Shown: in pieces, positions 1-6,134 of the stretch
Position numbering within the stretch: position 1 is the first letter of the stretch
Layout of the letters: each line of letters begins with the position of its first letter
NCBI GenBank assembly: GCA_949296785.1
Contig: CASFRQ010000004.1
Coordinates: 1 to 6,284, forward strand
Direction of reading: 5' to 3'
Length of the DNA: 6,284 nt
Origin: an uncultured Alphaproteobacteria bacterium
GTDB taxonomy: Bacteria > Pseudomonadota > Alphaproteobacteria > CASFRQ01 > SAAU01
The notes under the pieces: model-generated
The model's database searches: none
Told to the model about the DNA's origin: nothing
What the model saw: the letters and a program-made list of their open reading frames with translations, nothing else
Program-made: the position numbers and the translations under genes

Positions 1-792
1 ATACAACTGTTCCGCTATATTTGCTAATACGCGATAAGCATCAATATTTTTTTGACCCCAGTTTATGTGTTTTTCCGTTTCAAACAAAATATCAAACAAC
101 CACTTACTGTAATCCATAAAAATATCTTTTCTCATAATAAAAATGTTATATCCGTACATTATATGTCCGTTGATATACTCATCTGCTGCCAAACTAAAAT
201 CCGGATATTTTTCTTTTAAAATCTCTATCGCTTTATCAAAATCTCGGACATCTAAAACCTCATACCAATCATAGTTTAATCTGGGAGTTAAATTTTTCGG
301 CATTATATCCGATAAATCTTTTTTTAAATCCAAAGGTTTAAAAGCTAAGACATCACAGTTTTTCATAATTTGTCGTATATTATCGTCGGTAAAGCCCGTT
401 TCCTCTAAGTAATTATCATCCATTTGATGAAACAAACGACATCCGGCAACATAATTTTCTTTATCATTATTAAAATCTGAAGAATCGGAATTTAACAAAA
501 AATGCCGCCTGTAATGACAAAACCCAATGAAATCAATGTCTTTCATTTGTTTTATGTTTTTCCAAGCCCAATATTGTGCTGTCAATTCACAAAACTTACG
601 ATTTAAAGAAGAAATATTATCCCCTGTGTTATCTCCAATCATATTTTCCAACAACCATTTTAAATCAAGATTTTCTTCAATATCCTTGTTAACACTAAGG
701 GCAATCTCTCTTCCTACATGGATAGGTGTTAATATATCGCTTTTAAATAAAGTAAAAGGCCGATGATAGCTCAAAAAAACTTTAATATTCAT
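1..792 (-). CDS. DUF4422 family protein, probable glycosyltransferase of polysaccharide synthesis (C-terminus cut off by window edge)
   Basis: The frame is open for 264 codons from the ATG at 790-792 to the left edge, so the stop codon and C-terminus are missing. The N-terminus starts MNIKVFLSYHRP, followed by TPIHVGRE (residues 22-29). The diagnostic DUF4422 blocks come next: DNTGDNIS (54-61), CELTAQYWAWKN (68-79) and GFCHYRRHF (90-98). Near the C-terminal side are NGHIMYGYNIFIM (208-220) and WLFDILFE (231-238). From family knowledge, these proteins are common in capsule and exopolysaccharide clusters and are usually taken to be glycosyltransferases; the exact reaction is not readable here. 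The gene starts 3 bases after the acetyltransferase stop, with a GGAG Shine-Dalgarno at 801-804 inside that upstream gene, so translation is probably coupled. GC is about 31% in the first 300 bases, the lowest in the window. Because glf lies two genes upstream, a galactofuranosyl acceptor or donor role is possible, but that is inference only. Confidence 0.9.
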   Translation of the reverse strand, partial: MNIKVFLSYHRPFTLFKSDILTPIHVGREIALSVNKDIEENLDLKWLLENMIGDNTGDNISSLNRKFCELTAQYWAWKNIKQMKDIDFIGFCHYRRHFLLNSDSSDFNNDKENYVAGCRLFHQMDDNYLEETGFTDDNIRQIMKNCDVLAFKPLDLKKDLSDIMPKNLTPRLNYDWYEVLDVRDFDKAIEILKEKYPDFSLAADEYINGHIMYGYNIFIMRKDIFMDYSKWLFDILFETEKHINWGQKNIDAYRVLANIAEQLY

Positions 793-795
793 TTT

Positions 796-1452
796 TTATT
801 CTCCGCTTTCTAAAATTTTCAGACATTCTTCAATTTCCGAAAAAGGCAACTTTTCTAATTTTTCCTTCGGAAGATTCCACCATTCAGTTTTTAAAAGCCG
901 TCTGATAGTCTCTTCGTTAAATCTGTATTTCAATATCTTAGCCGGAATGCCAACCATTACGGCATAAGGCGGCACATCTTTTGTTACAACAGCACCGCTC
1001 CCTATTACGGCTCCCGTACCAATTCTGACACCGCATTTAATGACGGCATGACATCCAATCCATACATCATTTTCTATGATTGTTTCAGGAAAGGTGTTAA
1101 AACCTATATTCACTTCATTACCCATATAAAAAGAAGAATATTGAAATGGGTGAGTTGACAAAAAATTTAAAGGATGCAGAGAGGCTCCAATCGTTACATC
1201 CGTAGCTATAGAACAAAATTTACCAATTCTAGTATTAAAGAAAACACGACTGCCTGGACAGATATAAGAATACTCTCCAACTTCTACATTATCATCTATA
1301 AACGCCTGCGCAGATACAAACCCAGAAGAAACCTTTTTTTCTTCTTCATAAACTTTATTCCGCTTCAAAAATTTTTTCCGTACCTGTTTTCTGATTTTTT
1401 TAACAGGGATAAAACAACATAAAAAATTAACAAGAACTTTTTTTATAATCAT
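796..1452 (-). CDS. CatB/Vat-like hexapeptide-repeat O-acetyltransferase
   Basis: A 218-residue left-handed beta-helix acyltransferase, likely moving an acetyl group from acetyl-CoA to a hydroxyl of a sugar or glycan. Hexapeptide coils run at about 51-90 (FIDDNVEVGEYSYI to IGKFCSIATDVTIGAS) and 123-160 (ETIIENDVWIG, GVRIGTGAVIGSGAVVTKDV). They are interrupted by the loop LHPLNFLSTHPF (92-103) typical of the xenobiotic/CatB-like subgroup; His93 is the likely catalytic base by alignment to that group. VGIPAKILKYRF (168-179) followed by a WW pair (191-192) is the usual C-terminal cap. The first 30 residues are hydrophobic then strongly basic (LCCFIPVKKIRKQVRKKF), suggesting peripheral membrane attachment; I recall similar leaders on other surface-glycan enzymes. 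Its ATG overlaps the glf stop (ATGA at 1449-1452), with GGAGG at 1463-1467 inside glf, so the pair is translationally coupled. The substrate cannot be told from sequence; glycan O-acetylation is inferred from context, while drug acetylation is less likely. Confidence 0.9.
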   Translation of the reverse strand: MIIKKVLVNFLCCFIPVKKIRKQVRKKFLKRNKVYEEEKKVSSGFVSAQAFIDDNVEVGEYSYICPGSRVFFNTRIGKFCSIATDVTIGASLHPLNFLSTHPFQYSSFYMGNEVNIGFNTFPETIIENDVWIGCHAVIKCGVRIGTGAVIGSGAVVTKDVPPYAVMVGIPAKILKYRFNEETIRRLLKTEWWNLPKEKLEKLPFSEIEECLKILESGE

Positions 1453-2573
1453 GAAGAAAAAACCTCCGTAAACAGCTTTAAAGCCCCGGCAACAGCTTCA
1501 TCCATGTTAATATATTTGTAACCTCCCAACCGTCCGATAAAATATACATTTTTTAACCCGGAAGCCTTTTGCCGGTATTTTTCATAAAGCGCTTTATTGT
1601 CCTCGGAAGGAACGGGATAATACCTTTCGTTTTTTTCCGGCTCAAAAGCACAAGGATATTCATACGAAACAATCGTTTTTTCCGATTTTTCATTCAGGTA
1701 ATATTTATATTCCACACTGCGGGTATAGTCATAGTTTTCCGGAAAATTCAGCTGAGGACCCGATTGGTAAAAAGGCATGTCATAAGTTTTAAAAACAATG
1801 TCCAAACTGCGATACGGCAAGTTTCCGAACTCATAATCAAAATATTCGTCAATCGCGCCGCTGTAAAAAAGCCTGTCATAGGACAAATCGTCCCTCACCT
1901 TTTTAAAATCCGTGTTCAAACAAACCTCAATCAAAGGATTGTCCAACATCCTCTTCACCATTTCCGTATAACCCTGTTCGGGAATCGCCTGGTACTTATC
2001 TTGAAAATAACGGTTGTCCCGGCCGATATAAACGGGAACCCGTCCACTGACGGAAGCTTCCAGTTCTTCCGGCCGTACGCCCCATTGCTTTGTCGTATAA
2101 CCCAAAAACACTTTTTCATAAACATACCCGGCTAAAAACTCCAAATCCTTATCTTGAGTTTTTCTCAATTCCAAAATAGGAACTTTCCGGTTAAAGCCGA
2201 AACGGTTCAACAGTTTTTCTTCCAAACAGACAGCCATTTTTTCCGGGAATACCTGATACAGGCTGTCTAAATTAAACGGAATGCCGACTTCCTGCCCGTC
2301 AATAACCGCTTTGACCCGGTACATAAACCGGTACCAGGAGGTAAAACGGCTTAAATAATCCCAAACTTCCTTATGATTAGTATGAAACACATGAGGTCCA
2401 TAGCGATGAACGGTGATATTTGTTTCCAAGTCTTTGAAATCAAACACATTTCCGCCGATATGATCCCGTCGGTCAATAACCAAAACCTCTTCTTGCAGGG
2501 TCGTAGCTATCCTTTCGGCTAAAACAGCCCCCGACAGGCCGCAGCCGATGATTACATTTTTACATTTTGTCAT
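1449..2573 (-). CDS. glf: UDP-galactopyranose mutase (UDP-Galp to UDP-Galf)
   Basis: A 374-residue cytosolic flavoenzyme that contracts UDP-galactopyranose to UDP-galactofuranose, close to the roughly 370-residue bacterial norm. Visible family marks are the FAD-binding N-terminus VIIGCGLSGAVLAER (7-21), DHIGGN (37-42), and YGPHVFHTN (58-66) near the flavin. They continue with GYTTKQWG (158-165, with the substrate-stacking Trp164), Arg178 in SGRVPV, YQAIPEQGYT (194-203), IDEYFDYEFGNLPYRSL (241-257), Arg285 in YTRSVE, and FIGRLGGYKYINMD (345-358). Arg178 and Arg285 align with the two arginines known to bind the substrate diphosphate, so the enzyme looks intact. The ATG follows the galE TAA with no spacer (TAAATG), and AAAGG at 2580-2584 inside galE serves as Shine-Dalgarno. 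GalE directly upstream supplies its substrate. The product points to a galactofuranose-containing surface glycan. Confidence 0.97.
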   Translation of the reverse strand: MTKCKNVIIGCGLSGAVLAERIATTLQEEVLVIDRRDHIGGNVFDFKDLETNITVHRYGPHVFHTNHKEVWDYLSRFTSWYRFMYRVKAVIDGQEVGIPFNLDSLYQVFPEKMAVCLEEKLLNRFGFNRKVPILELRKTQDKDLEFLAGYVYEKVFLGYTTKQWGVRPEELEASVSGRVPVYIGRDNRYFQDKYQAIPEQGYTEMVKRMLDNPLIEVCLNTDFKKVRDDLSYDRLFYSGAIDEYFDYEFGNLPYRSLDIVFKTYDMPFYQSGPQLNFPENYDYTRSVEYKYYLNEKSEKTIVSYEYPCAFEPEKNERYYPVPSEDNKALYEKYRQKASGLKNVYFIGRLGGYKYINMDEAVAGALKLFTEVFSS

Positions 2574-3548
2574 TTAGTACCTTTTATGCAGCTCCCAATT
2601 CCAGGCGGTCCGTATTATCTCCCTGATATCCGTATATGCCGGCGACCATCCCAAAATTTCTTTTGCCTTCTTGTTGTCCGCGAATAAAACGGCCGGATCG
2701 CCCGCCCGCCTTTCGGCATACCGAACGGGACAGGTTCTGCCGCTGACTTCCTCGGCGGCTTGTATCATCTCTTTAACCGAAGAACCGATACCCGTTCCCA
2801 AATTCAAATACCCGCTGAACACATCCAATTTTTCCAAGGCCAACCTATGCGCCAAAGCCAAATCCTCCACATGGATATAGTCCCGAATACAGGTTCCGTC
2901 CTTCGTCGGATAATCCGTTCCGAAAACCTGAATAGCTTCCCTTTCGCCTTTTATCGCTTTTAAAATCAAAGGAATAAGGTGTGTTTCCGGCGTATGACTT
3001 TCCCCGATTTCCCCTTCCCCGTCACAACCGGCGGCGTTAAAGTACCTTAAAGCAATGTACTTTAAACCATAGGCCTTGGCATAGTCTTGAAAAATCTGTT
3101 CAATCATCAGCTTTGACCGGCCATAAGGGTTAATCGGATTTTGAGGATGCGCCTCATCAATCGGCGTATATTGCGGTTCTCCGTAGGTGGCGCAAGTACT
3201 GGAGAACACGATTTTCATCACACCCGCTTCCTTCATCGCCTCCAAAAGATTTAAAGTCCCCACGACATTATTCATATAATACTTTTGAGGATGAACGACA
3301 GATTCCCCCACATACGCGAACGCTGCGAAATGAATGACGGCCTCAATGTCAAAAGAGTCAAAAACTTTTTTCAAACTTTCCTTATCCATCAAATCCGCCT
3401 GCATGAAAACGGCGTTTTCAGGAACAGCCTCCCGATGGCCGTAAACAAGATTATCCGCCACGACGCATTGATAGCCGTTTTTCAAAAGATGCTTCACAGT
3501 ATGGGAACCAATGTATCCGGCGCCGCCCATAACAAGGATGGTTTTCAT
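2574..3548 (-). CDS. galE: UDP-glucose 4-epimerase
   Basis: A 324-residue extended short-chain dehydrogenase (SDR) that interconverts UDP-glucose and UDP-galactose with bound NAD. The nucleotide-binding motif GGAGYIGS is at 8-15. The catalytic set is SST (116-118) with Tyr142 and Lys146 in NPYGRSK. Other GalE marks are HFAAFAYVGESV (73-84), LRYFNAAG (167-174), TDYPTKDGTCIRDYIHV (211-227) and GDPAVLFADNKKA (283-295). Length is close to the 330-340 usual for the family. The start is backed by GGGG at 3555-3558, six bases upstream, in the 14-base gap after ugd. Position 288, matching the specificity gatekeeper (Tyr299 of E. coli GalE, Cys in human GALE), is Leu, so activity on UDP-GlcNAc is not excluded. 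Its position immediately before glf argues that UDP-galactose is the product used here. Confidence 0.95.
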   Translation of the reverse strand: MKTILVMGGAGYIGSHTVKHLLKNGYQCVVADNLVYGHREAVPENAVFMQADLMDKESLKKVFDSFDIEAVIHFAAFAYVGESVVHPQKYYMNNVVGTLNLLEAMKEAGVMKIVFSSTCATYGEPQYTPIDEAHPQNPINPYGRSKLMIEQIFQDYAKAYGLKYIALRYFNAAGCDGEGEIGESHTPETHLIPLILKAIKGEREAIQVFGTDYPTKDGTCIRDYIHVEDLALAHRLALEKLDVFSGYLNLGTGIGSSVKEMIQAAEEVSGRTCPVRYAERRAGDPAVLFADNKKAKEILGWSPAYTDIREIIRTAWNWELHKRY

Positions 3549-3562
3549 TTTCTTCCCCTTTT

Positions 3563-4867
3563 CTACCGACCGATGCTCTGATATTCAAAACCTGCCGCCG
3601 CCGCTTCTTCAGGAACCAACAGATTGCGCAAGTCTACGATTTTATTTCCTTTCATCAACAGCTTAACCCGTTTTAAATCCAGCTCTTTAAACTGTTCCCA
3701 TTCCGTCAATATCACCAGGACATCAGCGCCTTCGGCCGCCTCGTACATATCTTGCGCGTAATGCAAAGCGTCCCCGACCAATATTTTGGCATTTTCCATC
3801 GCTTTAGGGTCATACGCCCGAATATATAAAGAAGGCGCTTTTCTCATTAAAATCTGGACAATCTGCATCGCCGGACTTTCGCGACAATCATCAGTGCCGC
3901 CTTTAAACGCCAGACCCAAAACAGCGACTTTCGGATTTTCAAAACCGGAAACGGCAGCCAAAATTCTTTCTGCCATTTGTTCTTTGCGCGTATCGTTTCC
4001 TTTAATAGCCGCTTCAATCAAACTGAGGTTAACACCATTTTTACGCCCCATGAAAGCCATGGCGTTAGTGTCCTTCGGGAAACAGCTGCCGCCGTAACCG
4101 GGACCCGGATTTAAAAACTTCGGACCGATGCGGCTGTCCAACCCCATGCCTTTGGCGACTTCATACACATCGGCACCGGCTTTTTCGCAAAAATCGGCCA
4201 TTTCGTTGATATAATGGATTTTCATTGCCAAAAAGGCGTTGGAAGCGTACTTGATTGTTTCGCTGGAACGGCGTTTGACAAACAACAGATGCGTTTTTTC
4301 CGCAAAAGGCTTGTATAATTCCCGGATAACGTCCGCCGCCTTCTTCGTATTGGCGCCGACAATAATCCTGTCCGGATTGAAAAAGTCGTGAATGGCAAAT
4401 CCTTCTCTTAAAAATTCCGGTAAAGAAACGACATCAAAATCAGCGGAAGGATTTTTCTTTCTAATCAAACCTTCAACATCGTCGCCCGTTCCGACCGGCA
4501 CGGTAGACTTGGTCGCCACGACCGTGTATCCCGTTAAAAACTCGGCCAGTTCCGTCGCCGCGGCGTGAATATATTTCATATCCGCCTCCTTGGTCACCGG
4601 ATGAGGCGGCGTTCCGACCGCAATCAACACCAAGTCGGCGTTTTCCACCCCTTCTTTCATACTTGTCGTAAAACGCAGACGTCCTTCTTTGACATTTTTA
4701 CGGAACAACTCCTCCAAACCGTCCTCATAAATAGTCAATTCCCCTTTATTCAGCTTGTCAATTTTACTTTGTTCCCTGTCTATGCAAACAACCTCGTTGC
4801 CAAGTTCCGCCAACCCGACGCCCGTCGGCAGCCCGACATACCCTGTTCCGATAATTCCAACTTTCAT
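3563..4867 (-). CDS. ugd: UDP-glucose 6-dehydrogenase
   Basis: A 434-residue enzyme that oxidises UDP-glucose to UDP-glucuronate with two NAD+, typical in length for the bacterial UDP-glucose/GDP-mannose dehydrogenase family. The N-terminal Rossmann motif is GTGYVG (7-12). TKSTVPVGTG (119-128) and PEFLREG (150-156) follow, then Lys206 and Asn210 in IKYASNAF. The thiohemiacetal-forming Cys262 lies in GPGYGGSCFPKDT (255-267), with Asp266. The C-terminal UDP-binding domain contains VLGLAFKGGTDDCRESPA (316-333), where the family more often has a P-N pair and Met in place of Gly323-Gly324 and Cys328. All catalytic residues are present. The start has AGGAG at 4874-4878, six bases upstream, in the 31-base gap after the decarboxylase gene, which consumes its product. 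Confidence 0.96.
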   Translation of the reverse strand: MKVGIIGTGYVGLPTGVGLAELGNEVVCIDREQSKIDKLNKGELTIYEDGLEELFRKNVKEGRLRFTTSMKEGVENADLVLIAVGTPPHPVTKEADMKYIHAAATELAEFLTGYTVVATKSTVPVGTGDDVEGLIRKKNPSADFDVVSLPEFLREGFAIHDFFNPDRIIVGANTKKAADVIRELYKPFAEKTHLLFVKRRSSETIKYASNAFLAMKIHYINEMADFCEKAGADVYEVAKGMGLDSRIGPKFLNPGPGYGGSCFPKDTNAMAFMGRKNGVNLSLIEAAIKGNDTRKEQMAERILAAVSGFENPKVAVLGLAFKGGTDDCRESPAMQIVQILMRKAPSLYIRAYDPKAMENAKILVGDALHYAQDMYEAAEGADVLVILTEWEQFKELDLKRVKLLMKGNKIVDLRNLLVPEEAAAAGFEYQSIGR

Positions 4868-4898
4868 TTAATGCTCCTGTTTACTTTTGGAATAAGCC

Positions 4899-5840
4899 TT
4901 ATATCTGCGTTTTAAAATATTCTATCGTCTTGTCCAGACCTTCATCCAGCTTAACGACAGGTTCCCATCCTAAACGGGACTTTGCCAAAGAAATATCCGG
5001 CCGCCGTTGTGTCGGGTCATCCTTAGGTAACTCTTTGTATACCAATTTAGAGGAAGTAACAATCTTTTTCAACACTTTTTCCGCCAATTCCTTCACGGTA
5101 AATTCGCCGGGATTTCCCGTATTGACGGGCCCCGTAAAGCCTTTTTCAGAATTCATCATCCGAACCATAGCCTCAATCAAATCATCCACATAGCAAAAAG
5201 AGCGCGTCTGAGACCCGTCGCCGTAAATCGTAATGTCTTCGCCTTTTAAAGCCTGGCAAATAAAATTACTGACGACGCGACCGTCCTTCGGATCCATTTT
5301 CGGACCATATGTGTTAAAAATGCGAATAACTTTAATTTCAACTTTTTCATGGCGATGATAATCAAAGAACAAACTTTCAGCACACCTTTTTCCCTCGTCG
5401 TAACAGGCTCTGATACCGATGGGATTCACATTGCCGCAATAGGTTTCCACCTGAGGATGAACCAAAGGTTCTCCGTAAACTTCCGAAGTGGAAGCCTGTA
5501 AAATCACCGCGTTGTTTTTCTTGGCCAGCTCCAACATATTCAACGCCCCTAAAACGCAAGTTTTTGTCGTCTCTATGGAATGCTTTCCCTGATAAGCCGG
5601 AGGGGAAGCAGGACAGGCTAAATTATAAATCTGATTTATTTTTCCAAGTTCCGGCAAAGCTTCCGTAATATCATGTTTGATAAAGGTAAAATTGGGGTGT
5701 TCCATAATCTCCGCCACATTCTCCATCCGTCCGGTATAGTTGTTATCCATGCAGATAACTCTTTTACCTTCCCGTATCAAGCGAACACATAAGTTTGAAC
5801 CCAAAAAACCTGTTCCGCCGGTGACCAATATCGTTTCCAT
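4899..5840 (-). CDS. uxs: UDP-glucuronate decarboxylase (UDP-xylose synthase)
   Basis: A 313-residue extended SDR that converts UDP-glucuronate to UDP-xylose by NAD-dependent oxidation, decarboxylation and reduction. The NAD motif is TGGTGFLGS (7-15). The UXS-type signature YNLACPASPPAYQ (72-84) is present, as are STSEVYGEP (117-125, with catalytic Thr118 and Glu120), NPIGIRACYDEGKRCAE (139-155, with Tyr147 and Lys151), and RIFNTYGPKMDPKDGRVVSNF (173-193). DGSQTRSFCYVDD (208-220) and the C-terminal QRRPDIS (278-284), which contributes substrate-binding arginine, complete the set. Length matches single-domain bacterial UXS; the ArnA-type formyltransferase half is absent. An in-frame stop at 5853-5855 rules out a longer start, and AAAGGA at 5849-5854 is the Shine-Dalgarno. 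It is the first gene of the operon, facing a divergent gene across an AT-rich intergenic region. UDP-4-keto-pentose synthesis without the last reduction is a less likely alternative. Confidence 0.94.
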   Translation of the reverse strand: METILVTGGTGFLGSNLCVRLIREGKRVICMDNNYTGRMENVAEIMEHPNFTFIKHDITEALPELGKINQIYNLACPASPPAYQGKHSIETTKTCVLGALNMLELAKKNNAVILQASTSEVYGEPLVHPQVETYCGNVNPIGIRACYDEGKRCAESLFFDYHRHEKVEIKVIRIFNTYGPKMDPKDGRVVSNFICQALKGEDITIYGDGSQTRSFCYVDDLIEAMVRMMNSEKGFTGPVNTGNPGEFTVKELAEKVLKKIVTSSKLVYKELPKDDPTQRRPDISLAKSRLGWEPVVKLDEGLDKTIEYFKTQI

Positions 5841-5883
5841 TTTTACTTTCCTTTATTCCCGCCTATTTTTATATTTTGTTAAT

Positions 5884-5908
5884 TTTAAACGTTCGTTTTT
5901 TCTTAACA
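5884..5908 (+). repeat. Left arm of a 25-base inverted repeat
   Basis: The arm reads TTTAAAC followed by the 18-base core GTTCGTTTTTTCTTAACA. Its reverse complement recurs at 6010-6034 with a single mismatch (C5890 against A6028). Matching ends sharply on both sides. Inside the arm, 5887-5898 is itself near-palindromic (AAACG, TT, CGTTT), as expected for a dimeric regulator site. The arm lies 43 bases upstream of the uxs start. Confidence 0.85.
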
Positions 5909-5937
5909 CTTATAAAAAGAATTTTTATTTTTTTAAA
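5909..5937 (-). promoter_or_regulatory. Candidate promoter of the uxs operon
   Basis: On the minus strand, TTTAAA (5932-5937) is followed after 17 bases by TATAAG (5909-5914), giving 4 of 6 and 5 of 6 matches to the sigma-70 -35 and -10 consensus. Transcription would start near 5902, inside the left repeat arm, leaving a leader of about 60 bases. In sequence this AT-rich, chance matches are easy to find. An alternative is TTAAGA inside the repeat acting as a -35. Confidence 0.35.
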
Positions 5938-5985
5938 AAACACAACAATTGCCAGACAAAATAAGGCAAAATTAAAAATATATAC

Positions 5986-6013
5986 TTGATTTTAAAATTT
6001 GTTCCTGTATGTT
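5986..6013 (+). promoter_or_regulatory. Candidate promoter of the plus-strand nucleotidyltransferase gene
   Basis: TTGATT (5986-5991) and TATGTT (6008-6013), 16 bases apart, match the sigma-70 boxes at 4 of 6 positions each, with a TG just before the -10. Transcription would start near 6020, inside the right repeat arm. A competing reading uses TTAAGA (6012-6017) and TATACA (6036-6041) with an 18-base spacer, placing the repeat between the boxes. Neither is strong. Confidence 0.3.
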
Positions 6014-6034
6014 AAGAAAAAACGAACATTTAAA
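6010..6034 (-). repeat. Right arm of the 25-base inverted repeat
   Basis: This is the reverse complement of 5884-5908 with 24 of 25 positions matching; the core on this strand is TGTTAAGAAAAAACGAAC (6010-6027). It lies 100 bases upstream of the plus-strand start. Read in the direction of transcription of each neighbouring gene, both arms have the same orientation, with TGTTAAG first. The two arms are separated by 101 bases. Confidence 0.85.
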
Positions 6035-6122
6035 CTATACATTCTCATTAAAAGTAAAGCAGGAATAAATTTAAATACCATTCAGTTGGAAAGATTTTCT
6101 GTTTCAATACCCATAAAAGGAT

Positions 6123-6130
6123 AAGGAGGA
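6123..6130 (+). promoter_or_regulatory. Strong Shine-Dalgarno that fixes the plus-strand start
   Basis: AAGGAGGA is a near-perfect complement to the 3' end of 16S rRNA, five bases (counted from GGAGG) before the ATG at 6135. Together with an in-frame TAA at 6114-6116, which excludes any longer reading, it sets the start of the gene that follows. Confidence 0.85.
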
Positions 6131-6134
6131 CAAG

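Larger units (their letters stand above)
1..5840 (-). other. Probable single operon: nucleotide-sugar synthesis and glycan-modification genes
   Basis: Six genes lie on one strand with gaps of 31, 14, 0, -4 and 3 bases, in the order uxs, ugd, galE, glf, acetyltransferase, DUF4422. No hairpin followed by a T-run is visible in any gap. The last three junctions (TAAATG, ATGA overlap, 3-base gap) suggest translational coupling. The first four genes supply UDP-xylose and UDP-galactofuranose; the last two probably act on or assemble the glycan. The operon continues past the left edge, so its end is not seen. Operon membership is inferred from spacing. Confidence 0.8.
5841..6134. other. AT-rich divergent intergenic region
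   Basis: These 294 bases separate the starts of the two divergent transcription units. I find no credible gene in them: all reading frames are short, and the composition is dominated by A and T runs (for example 5918-5940). The region contains the two arms of a long inverted repeat, candidate promoters for both directions, and a weak hairpin TTGCC/GGCAA (5949-5953 with 5965-5969, 11-base loop) that is not followed by a T-run and so is not a terminator. The leader of the plus-strand gene after the right arm is about 100 bases with no recognisable riboswitch. Confidence 0.75.

Noticed and set aside
527..766. A 79-codon plus-strand frame at the left, which could be taken for the only gene there
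   Set aside because: The minus strand is open through the whole 1-792 stretch and encodes clear DUF4422 motifs, so this frame is its shadow.
1569..2135. A 188-codon open frame on the plus strand, opposite glf
   Set aside because: It is wholly antisense to a gene with every mutase motif intact. Its predicted protein is a low-complexity mix of F, I, R and V with no family marks, as expected of a mirror frame.
3786..4097. A 103-codon plus-strand frame opposite ugd, and similar ones opposite galE and uxs
   Set aside because: All are antisense to well-supported genes, lack recognisable domains, and are explained by the codon bias of the real genes.
4892..4902. ATAAG-C-CTTAT palindrome at the uxs-ugd junction
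   Set aside because: A one-base loop cannot form a hairpin, and the sequence overlaps the end of uxs. It is too short to claim as an operator.
5377..5559. A 60-codon minus-strand frame inside uxs
   Set aside because: It lies in a different frame of an intact decarboxylase gene, with a protein lacking any recognisable feature.
5949..5969. TTGCC/GGCAA hairpin in the intergenic region as a terminator
   Set aside because: The stem is only five base pairs with an 11-base loop and no T-run follows on either strand. It also lies between two divergent starts, where no transcript is expected to end.
5841..6134. CRISPR array, tRNA or riboswitch in the intergenic region
   Set aside because: There are only two repeat arms and they are inverted, not direct. 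No cloverleaf or conserved aptamer core is visible.
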